A stretch of 7,638 bases of DNA from Actinobacteria bacterium ADurb.Bin346 (lineage in GTDB: Bacteria; Actinomycetota; Humimicrobiia; Humimicrobiales; Humimicrobiaceae), in the NCBI GenBank assembly GCA_002068775.1, contig MWAX01000114.1, forward strand, positions 1 through 7,638, given 5' to 3'. Both the position numbers and the translations under genes were made by a program. The notes beneath the pieces were generated by a model. The model was not told the DNA's origin. It saw only the letters and a list, made by a program, of their open reading frames with translations, and made no database searches. Positions 1 through 6,248 of this stretch are shown here, one piece after another (position 1 is the first letter of the stretch; each line of letters opens with the position of its first letter).

Positions 1-83
1 GGCAGGAAATTTAAATAATATATGTTTGCTTTATAAAGTGCTATTTAGATAAACCCGGCAATAAATAACGCAGGTAACGGAAA
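1..83 (+). other. Upstream edge and mcsB leader, no recognisable gene
   Basis: All three forward frames close early (TAA at 12-14, 16-18 and 50-52), so at most the last few codons of an upstream gene are present. In this gene order that neighbour would usually be mcsA, but the few residues (for example QEI, or GRKFK) are too short to identify. The stretch just before mcsB is AT-rich. It has a modest ribosome-binding match, AGGT at 72-75, about 8 nt before the mcsB ATG. I see no convincing promoter or CtsR-type direct repeat here. Any CtsR control of the operon would have to lie further upstream, outside the window. Confidence 0.3.
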
Positions 84-1184
84 ATGAAAAAAGATATTGG
101 GAAATCAGGTTTACATATCGGGAAAATCCGGGGAAGTATTTCTTCCCTTGCTGCAGCGGGACAGGTAATACTTACCAGCCGCGCAAGGATCGCCCGCAAT
201 ATATCCGGTTTTAGGTTCAACAGCATAAACACAAAAGAAGAAAAAAGAAATATCATGGATACTGTGCGGGATTCTTTTATGAGGGACTTAAAAGAAAGAC
301 AATATTATGTGTTTTATAACATAGCAAGATTAAAAAAAACTCAAAGAAGATACCTGATTGAAAAACATATGCTGAGTCCTGAAATGCTTGTAAAAATGAA
401 TTATAAAGGCATTATAATCAAGTGTAATTCATCTGATGCAGAAAACTCTGTATCAATTTTAATAAATGAGGAAGATCATTTAAGGATACAAAGTGTTCTT
501 CCCGGGCTGGACATATTAAGTGCTTACAAAGAAGTCATGAAAATAGAGAGAATGCTGGAGAAAAAAGTCAATTTTGCATATGAAAAAGATTTTGGTTATC
601 TGACATGCTGTCCGACAGACATAGGTACGGGGTTAAGGCTGTCAATAATAGCGCATATGCCGGGGACAGTAGTGACTGGCAGAATAGAAGAGTTAGCAAA
701 AAATCTGGCAAAGACAGGTTACACAATAAGAGGTTTTTTTGGTGAAAACTCTGATGTGGTGGGAAATCTTTTTCAGGTGTCAAATCAGGTATCGCTCGGT
801 AAAAATGAGGAAGATATAATTAATGAAATGACTGCTATAAGTGAAAACATAGTGGATGAAGAAATTAAAGCTGTAGAAAGCCTTAAAGAATCAAGACCCA
901 TAGGTGTTGAAGATAGCGTCCTGCGCTCATACGGAATGTTAAGATATGCGAAGATGCTGACATATGGTGAAGCTTTGGAGCTTCTTTCCATGTTAAAACT
1001 CGGTCTTGATATAAGGATGATAAACAATGTGAAACAGTTTGATTTCCATAAACTCATAAGCTGTATCGGGGAGTCCAGCATAGTAATGAAACACGGAGTC
1101 AAAACGGAAGATAATGAAGATGAGATAGACATGTTGCGCGCAGGCATCATAAGGAAAAAAATTTTAAAAGGAACTGAGTTATAA
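84..1184 (+). CDS. mcsB: Protein arginine kinase McsB
   Basis: A 366-residue phosphagen-kinase-fold protein. It uses ATP to phosphorylate arginine side chains, marking proteins for ClpC:ClpP in the cytoplasm. Visible signatures are the nucleotide-site segment TSRARIARN (31-39), NEEDHLRIQ (128-136), GYLTCCPTDIGTGLR (171-185) with the catalytic cysteine expected at C176, and RGFFGENS (216-223) followed by GNLFQVSNQVSLG. The C-terminal helical part (about 275-315, VLRSYGMLRYAKML and ALELLSMLKLGLDI) is typical of McsB and absent from creatine/arginine kinases. Length is close to the family's usual 350-360. The first 27 residues diverge from the usual N-terminus. Oddity: the phospho-arginine pocket motif RDxxRA reads IDMLRA (348-353), so its first Arg is Ile. 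The catalytic residues look intact, so an active kinase is likely; altered allosteric pArg binding is an inference. The stop codon directly abuts clpC, the usual partner gene. Confidence 0.96.
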   Translation: MKKDIGKSGLHIGKIRGSISSLAAAGQVILTSRARIARNISGFRFNSINTKEEKRNIMDTVRDSFMRDLKERQYYVFYNIARLKKTQRRYLIEKHMLSPEMLVKMNYKGIIIKCNSSDAENSVSILINEEDHLRIQSVLPGLDILSAYKEVMKIERMLEKKVNFAYEKDFGYLTCCPTDIGTGLRLSIIAHMPGTVVTGRIEELAKNLAKTGYTIRGFFGENSDVVGNLFQVSNQVSLGKNEEDIINEMTAISENIVDEEIKAVESLKESRPIGVEDSVLRSYGMLRYAKMLTYGEALELLSMLKLGLDIRMINNVKQFDFHKLISCIGESSIVMKHGVKTEDNEDEIDMLRAGIIRKKILKGTEL

Positions 1185-3647
1185 ATGTTTGAAAGATTTA
1201 CAGAAAGAGCCCGCAAAGTTGTTGTAAGGGCGCAGGATGAAGCAAGGTTTTTAAAACAAAATTACATTGGCACTGAGCACCTGCTGCTTGGTATTATTGG
1301 AGAAAAAGAAGGGATTGCAGCAAAAGTGCTTATTTCATTAAACATATCGCTTGATGATGTAAAAAATGCAGTAAGGGAATCAGTCACTGAAGGTTCTTCA
1401 GAAGCATATGAGCATATTCCTTTTACACCAAGGGCAAAAAAGGTGCTGGAGCTTTCGCTCAGGGAAGCGCTGCAGATGGGCCATAACTATATAGGCACTG
1501 AACATATTCTGCTCGGTCTTCTCAGGGAAGGCGAAGGCGTTGCTGCAAGAGTGCTCAATACTTTTGGCATCAGCCTTGATATTGTAAAAGAGAAAATAAA
1601 AGAAATCTTAAATAAATATCCATTTTATCCCCAGGAAGATACATCTGCTGCTGATAAGACGCAGAAACGTTCCCTGAAAATGCTGACTCAATATGGAAGG
1701 GATCTTACGCTCCTTGCAAAAGAGGGCAAGCTCGATCCGGTGATAGGAAGAAAAAAAGAGATTGAAAGAATAATGCAGATACTTTCAAGAAGAACCAAAA
1801 ACAATCCTATCCTGATCGGTGAGTCAGGAGTAGGCAAGACAGCAATTGTTGAAGGCCTTGCGCAGGCAATTATTTCCAAGGATATACCTTCAAACCTGAA
1901 AAACAAAAAAATATTTACCCTTGACCTTGGCTCACTCGTTGCAGGCTCAAGATACAGGGGTGATTTTGAGGAAAGACTGAAAAAAGTCCTTCAGGAAATA
2001 AAGGATGATGGAGACATAATGATTTTTATTGATGAGGTGCATACACTTGTTGGAGCAGGCGCCGCTGAGGGAGCAATAGATGCGGCCTCTATTTTAAAGC
2101 CAATGCTTGCAAGGGGAGAAATCCAGACCATTGGCGCAACGACAGTAAACGAGTATCGCAGATATGTGGAAAAAGACAAAGCTCTTGAAAGAAGATTTCA
2201 GCCTATCTATGTTGATGAGCCAAGCGAGTACGAGACGATAGAAATACTGAAAGGACTTCGTGACAGGTATGAATCATTTCACAACCTCACTATAACAGAC
2301 GAAGCTTTAAAGGCTGCTGCAAAATTATCCCACAGGTATATATCTGACAGATTCCTGCCTGATAAAGCAATAGATTTAATTGATGAAGCAGCATCGAGAG
2401 TAAGGCTGCGCAACCTTTCAAATCCGCCTGACCTTAAAATGCTTGAAAAGGAAATTGAGCAGGTTGCTTCTGAAAAAGAAGAAGCTATAAAATCACAGGA
2501 TTTTGAAAAAGCTGCAGAGTTCCGAGACAGGGAAAAGCAGCTGATAAGGGAAAAAATAGACCTGGAAGAAAACTGGGGCAGGTCAAGTCAAAGCGAAAAA
2601 GAAAAAGTCACTGAAAACGAGATAACAGAGGTTCTTTCAAGCTGGACAGGCATACCTGTTTTTAAACTGACGGAAACAGAATCAATAAAACTTTTAAATA
2701 TGGAAGAAGAGCTGCACAAACGGGTAATTGGACAGGATGAGGCAATAAAGACAATTTCCAAAGCAATCAGGCGCTCAAGATCGGGATTAAAAGACCCGAA
2801 GAGGCCTATTGGCTCTTTTATTTTCCTCGGCCCTTCAGGTGTAGGAAAAACAGAACTTGCAAAAACAATTGCAGTATTCTTATTCGGCAAGGAAGATTCA
2901 ATCGTCCAGATCGACATGTCTGAATATATGGAAAAACATTCAGTTTCAAAACTGGTCGGCTCACCTCCAGGCTATGTGGGATATGATGAAGGAGGCCAGC
3001 TGACCGAAAAAATAAAACGCAAACCTTACAGCGTGATACTTCTTGATGAGATTGAAAAAGCGCATCCGGATGTGTTTAATATACTATTACAGATATTTGA
3101 AGACGGGCACCTGACTGATTCGCAGGGAAGGCGGGTTGATTTTAAAAATACTGTGATCATAATGACTTCAAATCTTGGCGCAAGAGAAATACATAAAAAT
3201 AACCCTTTGGGTTTTAAAAAAATAGAAGATGAAGACCTTACATACGATGAAATTAAAAACAAAGTCATGGCGGAGCTGAAGAAAGCGTTCAGACCGGAAT
3301 TTTTAAACAGGCTGGATGAAGTCATAGTTTTCCACAAGCTTACAAGACAGGAAATATATCAGATAATAGACCTGATGATGTCCAGGATATCACAGCAGCT
3401 TGAGATGCAGGGAATGACATTGAACCTGGAAGAATCAGCAAAAGACCTTTTACTTGAAAAAGGTTATGATTCTACAATGGGCGCAAGGCCAATGAGAAGA
3501 GTGATTCAGTCACTTGTGGAAAATCCCATCTCTGAAAAGATAATAAGCGGAGAGATTACTCCAGGCGATGTAATAAAAATATCTGCAGAAGATAAATCAA
3601 TACAATTTGAAATCAGCAAGGTCGAGCCGACAATATTAAATGTTTAA
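1185..3647 (+). CDS. clpC: ATP-dependent Clp protease ATP-binding subunit ClpC
   Basis: An 820-residue AAA+ unfoldase that feeds phospho-arginine-marked or adaptor-delivered proteins into ClpP. Domains in order: two Clp_N repeats (IGTEHLLLG near 28-36 and IGTEHILLG near 103-111, about 75 residues apart); NBD1 with Walker A GESGVGKT (212-219), Walker B MIFIDE (279-284) and the ALERRFQ arginine-finger region (333-339); a short M-domain with a UVR-like motif (about 421-456, SQDFEKAAEFRDRE) that separates ClpC from ClpB; NBD2 with Walker A GPSGVGKT (549-556), Walker B VILLDE (617-622), the ClpP-docking tripeptide LGF (675-677) and sensor-2 GAR (766-768). All catalytic motifs are intact and the length is normal. 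The ATG follows the mcsB stop directly; AAAAGGA at 1166-1172 inside mcsB is the likely ribosome-binding site (12-nt spacing), suggesting translational coupling. McsA, the usual co-activator, is not in the window. Confidence 0.98.
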   Translation: MFERFTERARKVVVRAQDEARFLKQNYIGTEHLLLGIIGEKEGIAAKVLISLNISLDDVKNAVRESVTEGSSEAYEHIPFTPRAKKVLELSLREALQMGHNYIGTEHILLGLLREGEGVAARVLNTFGISLDIVKEKIKEILNKYPFYPQEDTSAADKTQKRSLKMLTQYGRDLTLLAKEGKLDPVIGRKKEIERIMQILSRRTKNNPILIGESGVGKTAIVEGLAQAIISKDIPSNLKNKKIFTLDLGSLVAGSRYRGDFEERLKKVLQEIKDDGDIMIFIDEVHTLVGAGAAEGAIDAASILKPMLARGEIQTIGATTVNEYRRYVEKDKALERRFQPIYVDEPSEYETIEILKGLRDRYESFHNLTITDEALKAAAKLSHRYISDRFLPDKAIDLIDEAASRVRLRNLSNPPDLKMLEKEIEQVASEKEEAIKSQDFEKAAEFRDREKQLIREKIDLEENWGRSSQSEKEKVTENEITEVLSSWTGIPVFKLTETESIKLLNMEEELHKRVIGQDEAIKTISKAIRRSRSGLKDPKRPIGSFIFLGPSGVGKTELAKTIAVFLFGKEDSIVQIDMSEYMEKHSVSKLVGSPPGYVGYDEGGQLTEKIKRKPYSVILLDEIEKAHPDVFNILLQIFEDGHLTDSQGRRVDFKNTVIIMTSNLGAREIHKNNPLGFKKIEDEDLTYDEIKNKVMAELKKAFRPEFLNRLDEVIVFHKLTRQEIYQIIDLMMSRISQQLEMQGMTLNLEESAKDLLLEKGYDSTMGARPMRRVIQSLVENPISEKIISGEITPGDVIKISAEDKSIQFEISKVEPTILNV

Positions 3648-3664
3648 ATGATGTTCAGGATTTT

Positions 3665-4771
3665 ATGAAGGAAGAAGAAGAAATCTTACTAAGCAGTTTA
3701 AAAAGAATAGCACCGGGCACCGACCTTAGAACCGGCATTGAATATATATTACAGGGCAAAACCGGCGCGCTCATAGTTGTGGGGGATTCTGAGCAGGTTT
3801 TAAAGCTGGTGGACGGCGGTTTTTATATAGGCTGCAATTTTACTTCAGCAAAATTTTACGAGCTTGCAAAAATGGATGGCGCTATAATACTGAGCCAGGA
3901 TGCAAGCAGGATACTATATGCAAATACACACCTTTACCCCAATCCGCTGATAAAGACAAATGAGACCGGGACAAGACACCGGACTGCTGAGAGAGTCGCC
4001 AAGCAGACAAATACTCTGGTAATTTCAATATCACAAAAAAGGGATGTTGTAACTATATATATCAATGAGATCAAATATATTCTTGAAGAGCCAAGAATAG
4101 TGCTTGCGAAAGCAAACCAGGCTCTGCAAACGCTCAGCAAGTATAAAGAAGGTTTTGACTCTCTGATGGTAAACCTGACAATCAGGGAGCTTGAGGACCT
4201 TGTGACCTTATATGATGTAGTATCTGTGCTGCAGCGTTCAAGCATAGTGCAGAAAACAGAAAAAGAAGTTAGGAGATATATTTATGAGCTTGGGACTGAC
4301 GGCAGACTCCTTAATATGCAGGTAGAAGAATTGATGATAAACGTGGCAGATGAGAGTATTAAAGTAATTGAAGACTATGTAAATATAGATGATGATATAA
4401 AGGCAGCAGATATAAAGAATAAAATAAATAATCTCGGCGAGGATGCCCTGCTTGACCTGGAAAATACTGCAAAGGTCCTTGGGTACAAGGTGGAAGGCAA
4501 CCTCAAAGAATTTTCTGTACAGCCAAAAGGAATCAGGATAATTTCTGAAGTCAAGAGACTTCCTGAGCAGCTTCTTAGAAATCTGATTTTAAAATTTGGC
4601 AATTTTAAGAATATAATGAATGCAAGTATAGAGGATATATCCGAAATACAGGGAATGGGCAAGGTCAGAGCAAGCCTGCTTCATGACAGAATAAAAAAAT
4701 TTTCAGAATATTATCTATACAATGAACCCTATGGATACAGGGGAGGGGTTACCCGAAAGCCCAGGTTCTAA
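3665..4771 (+). CDS. disA: DNA integrity scanning diadenylate cyclase DisA
   Basis: A 368-residue protein that condenses two ATP into cyclic di-AMP and whose activity is lowered at branched DNA. The N-terminal DAC domain (about 8-145) carries the signature DGA (71-73) and RHR (104-106, within TGTRHRTAERVAKQT). A helical linker follows (about 150-290), then a C-terminal helix-hairpin-helix DNA-binding region (about 315-348, with IQGMGKVRASLLHDRI). Length is slightly above the usual 355-360 because of a Gly/Tyr/Arg-rich tail (about 352-368). It starts 17 nt after clpC; AGGA at 3657-3660 lies only 4 nt from the ATG, a tight spacing, but no other in-frame start fits the family's N-terminus. In most relatives radA stands between clpC and disA and RadA regulates DisA; here no radA is present at this position. 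Function by homology is secure. Confidence 0.97.
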   Translation: MKEEEEILLSSLKRIAPGTDLRTGIEYILQGKTGALIVVGDSEQVLKLVDGGFYIGCNFTSAKFYELAKMDGAIILSQDASRILYANTHLYPNPLIKTNETGTRHRTAERVAKQTNTLVISISQKRDVVTIYINEIKYILEEPRIVLAKANQALQTLSKYKEGFDSLMVNLTIRELEDLVTLYDVVSVLQRSSIVQKTEKEVRRYIYELGTDGRLLNMQVEELMINVADESIKVIEDYVNIDDDIKAADIKNKINNLGEDALLDLENTAKVLGYKVEGNLKEFSVQPKGIRIISEVKRLPEQLLRNLILKFGNFKNIMNASIEDISEIQGMGKVRASLLHDRIKKFSEYYLYNEPYGYRGGVTRKPRF

Positions 4772-4799
4772 TTTATTCTTTTCCCCCTTTTATAAATTT

Positions 4800-4820
4800 C
4801 TGATTTTTAATAATTATCAG
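4800..4820 (+). promoter_or_regulatory. Weak inverted repeat just upstream of ispD
   Basis: CTGAT at 4800-4804 is the reverse complement of ATCAG at 4816-4820, with an 11-nt AT-rich interior, and the element ends 11 nt before the ispD ATG. The stem is only 5 bp and would be weak as RNA. It resembles the longer inverted repeat before cysE (6205-6230), which also contains CTGATTT and ATCAG. It could be an operator half-site pair or chance in AT-rich DNA. There is no T-run directly after it, so it is not a standard terminator. Confidence 0.25.
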
Positions 4821-4831
4821 TTCCGGTTTAG

Positions 4832-5548
4832 ATGATTGCGGCAATAATTACAGCAGCAGGCAAAGGCACGAGGCTAAAAAGCAATATAAGCAAACAGTTT
4901 ATACAGATAAACGGCAAGCCTTTACTTGCACACACCATTAAGTCGTTTCAGGAAAGCTCCAGAGTCAATTCGATTTATCTTGCTGTACCGGCTGAATATG
5001 AAGATTACTGCAGTAAGGAGATTGTTAAAAAATACAGCTTTACTAAAGTTAAAGCTCTTATTCATGGAGGAGAATTGCGCCAGGAGTCAGTATTTAATGC
5101 CCTAAAAGCTGTTCCGCAAAACTGTAAAATAGTTGCCGTCCATGACGGGGTAAGGCCTCTTATAACATCTGCTGAAATAGACATGCTGATATCAAGCCTT
5201 ATAAAATTCAATAAAATCGATAAAAATGTGAGAGGCGTTCTTACTGCAGCTCCTGCATATGAAACTGTAAAAAAAATAGATGATTATGGTGTTATTGACA
5301 GGACAATAAAAAGGTCCAATGTTTGCATGGCGCAGACACCCCAGGTATTTTTTTACAGGGATCTCATGCTTGCTTATGAGAAAGCCATCGAAGATAATTA
5401 TACCGGTACAGACGATTCAGGGCTGGTCGAGAGAATGGGCTTGAAAGTCAAAGTTGTTATTGGCAGGCATGAAAATATCAAGATCACCACCCCCCTGGAC
5501 CTTTTTCTTGCAGAGCTGATAATGGGTAGAGACGGAAAGGGGAAATGA
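4832..5548 (+). CDS. ispD: 2-C-methyl-D-erythritol 4-phosphate cytidylyltransferase IspD
   Basis: A 238-residue enzyme that joins MEP and CTP to give CDP-ME, the third step of the MEP isoprenoid pathway. Seen in the sequence: the glycine-rich nucleotide loop AAGKGTR (8-14) with K21 in SKQF, GGELRQESV (79-87), VHDGVRP (103-109), the catalytic-type arginine R157 in VIDRTIKR, AQTPQVF (167-173), TDDSGLVE (193-200) and NIKITTP (215-221) with the substrate-binding lysine K217. Length is normal for the family. An in-frame TAG sits directly before the ATG (4829-4831), so translation cannot begin upstream, and any later start would remove the nucleotide loop. No clear Shine-Dalgarno sequence precedes the start, which is unusual beside the other genes here. 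It is followed after 3 nt by ispF, its usual partner. Confidence 0.97.
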   Translation: MIAAIITAAGKGTRLKSNISKQFIQINGKPLLAHTIKSFQESSRVNSIYLAVPAEYEDYCSKEIVKKYSFTKVKALIHGGELRQESVFNALKAVPQNCKIVAVHDGVRPLITSAEIDMLISSLIKFNKIDKNVRGVLTAAPAYETVKKIDDYGVIDRTIKRSNVCMAQTPQVFFYRDLMLAYEKAIEDNYTGTDDSGLVERMGLKVKVVIGRHENIKITTPLDLFLAELIMGRDGKGK

Positions 5549-5551
5549 TTT

Positions 5552-6046
5552 ATGAGGATAGGGACAGGCTATGACGTGCATGTTTTCAAGAAGGGAAGAA
5601 AACTTGTGCTTGGAGGCGTGACAATTGAGCACAGCACGGGCCTTGACGGGCACTCTGATGCAGACGTGCTTGTACATGCAATAATGGATGCCATTCTCGG
5701 GGCAGCAGGCATGGATGATATTGGTGTTCATTTTCCGGATAATGATATCAGCTATAAAGACATATCAAGCCTTTCACTTCTTGAAAAAGTCAGCGATTTA
5801 ATAAAAAAAGAAGGGTTCAATATAGTGAATATTGACTCGGTGCTTATAATGGAAGAGCCAAAAATATCGAATTATACTGCCAGAATGAAATCAAATATTG
5901 CAGAAGCGCTTGATATTGAATCATCTCAGATTGGCATTAAAGCTACAACCAGTGAAGGGCTTGGATTTTGCGGAAAAAAAGAAGGAGCTGCTGCACAGGC
6001 AGTCGCACTTTTAGAATCCGGTAAAAGTAAGAAAATATCCGGCTGA
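5552..6046 (+). CDS. ispF: 2-C-methyl-D-erythritol 2,4-cyclodiphosphate synthase IspF
   Basis: A 164-residue enzyme that cyclises CDP-ME 2-phosphate to MEcPP with loss of CMP, the fifth MEP-pathway step; the family is a homotrimer with active sites between subunits. The metal ligands D8, H10 (GYDVH) and H42 (VLVHA) are present, with H34 in GHSDAD (33-38). DIGVHFPD (56-63) and ATTSEGLGF (131-139), followed by the usual EGAAAQAVALL end, complete the family signature. A strong purine-rich ribosome-binding site, GGAAAGGGG at 5534-5542, lies inside the end of ispD about 9 nt from the ATG, so the two genes are probably co-translated. The C-terminal SGKSKKISG tail is a small extension. ispE, for the step in between, is not in the window. 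No strong terminator follows. Confidence 0.97.
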   Translation: MRIGTGYDVHVFKKGRKLVLGGVTIEHSTGLDGHSDADVLVHAIMDAILGAAGMDDIGVHFPDNDISYKDISSLSLLEKVSDLIKKEGFNIVNIDSVLIMEEPKISNYTARMKSNIAEALDIESSQIGIKATTSEGLGFCGKKEGAAAQAVALLESGKSKKISG

Positions 6047-6086
6047 TTCAACCGTCTGTATCTATCGGTAAAAATACTTTATAGAA

Positions 6087-6102
6087 CAATTTTTAAAAAT
6101 TG
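6087..6102. repeat. 16-bp perfect AT-rich palindrome
   Basis: CAATTTTT followed by AAAAATTG is a perfect palindrome with no spacer, 41 nt after the ispF stop. Its right end overlaps the candidate -35 box of the first cysE promoter (6100-6105), a position typical of a repressor operator. It lacks a loop and a T-run placed as in an intrinsic terminator. The low complexity of the sequence means chance occurrence is possible. Confidence 0.4.
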
Positions 6103-6126
6103 GTAAAATTAAAAAAATCATATAAT
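6100..6126 (+). promoter_or_regulatory. Candidate sigma70-type promoter P1 for cysE-cysS
   Basis: A perfect -10 hexamer TATAAT (6121-6126) is preceded by TTGGTA (6100-6105; four of six match TTGACA) at a short 15-bp spacing. Transcription would start near 6133, giving a leader of about 115 nt before cysE. The surrounding DNA is very AT-rich, so TATAAT alone is weak evidence. Confidence 0.4.
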
Positions 6127-6161
6127 ATTCATATGGGAATTAATTATTAAATGTAACTATT

Positions 6162-6179
6162 CAGGGGTAAATCCCCCTG
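6162..6179 (+). promoter_or_regulatory. GC-rich inverted repeat between the two candidate promoters
   Basis: CAGGGG (6162-6167) and CCCCTG (6174-6179) form a 6-bp GC-rich stem with a 6-nt loop. It stands out against AT-rich flanks. No U-tract follows directly (CAATATTAAATTTT), so it is a poor terminator. It could be a leader-RNA hairpin for transcripts from P1, or a protein-binding site, since its right arm overlaps the -35 box of candidate P2. Confidence 0.4.
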
Positions 6180-6205
6180 TCAATATTAAATTTTAAAATT
6201 ATAAT
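6177..6205 (+). promoter_or_regulatory. Candidate sigma70-type promoter P2 for cysE-cysS
   Basis: CTGTCA (6177-6182; four of six match TTGACA) lies exactly 17 bp before a perfect -10 hexamer TATAAT (6200-6205). The spacing is ideal, making this the better of the two candidates. Transcription would begin near 6212, giving a short leader of about 37 nt. The spacer contains a 12-bp AT palindrome (AATTTTAAAATT, 6189-6200). Confidence 0.45.
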
Positions 6206-6230
6206 TACTGATTTCTGATAAAATCAGTAA
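6205..6230. promoter_or_regulatory. Perfect 10-bp inverted repeat before cysE, operator-like
   Basis: TTACTGATTT (6205-6214) and AAATCAGTAA (6221-6230) are exact reverse complements separated by a 6-nt CTGATA. The repeat begins at the last base of the P2 -10 box and spans its expected start site, the usual position of a repressor operator. In RNA made from P1 it would instead form a hairpin ending 3 nt before the AAGG ribosome-binding site (6233-6236). On the forward strand it is followed by an A-run, not a T-run, so it is not a forward terminator. Confidence 0.5.
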
Positions 6231-6248
6231 AAAAGGCACGGGCTTTAC

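Noticed and set aside
785..1216. 143-codon open frame on the minus strand across mcsB
   Set aside because: It lies fully opposite conserved mcsB/clpC coding sequence, shows no recognisable domain and is explained by codon bias of the real gene.
1268..1560. Similar sequences near 1268-1300 and 1493-1525 as a DNA repeat
   Set aside because: They encode the two normal Clp_N repeats of ClpC; the similarity is protein-domain duplication, not a mobile or regulatory repeat.
2588..2917. 109-codon minus-strand open frame inside clpC
   Set aside because: It is antisense to the M-domain/NBD2 region of ClpC, with no family resemblance and no plausible ribosome-binding site.
4738..4800. Intrinsic terminator after disA (AGGGG at 4739-4743 against CCCCT at 4784-4788, then TTT)
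   Set aside because: The stem is only about 5 bp with a loop of about 40 nt reaching into disA, and ispD follows closely in the same direction; not convincing.
6051..6069. ACCG/CGGT inverted repeat after ispF as a terminator
   Set aside because: Only 4 bp with an 11-nt loop and no T-run after it.
6047..6248. T-box leader for cysE-cysS
   Set aside because: Cys-responsive T-boxes are common before cysE-cysS in Bacillota, but the GGTGGNACCGCG-type T-box sequence and a following terminator are not present.
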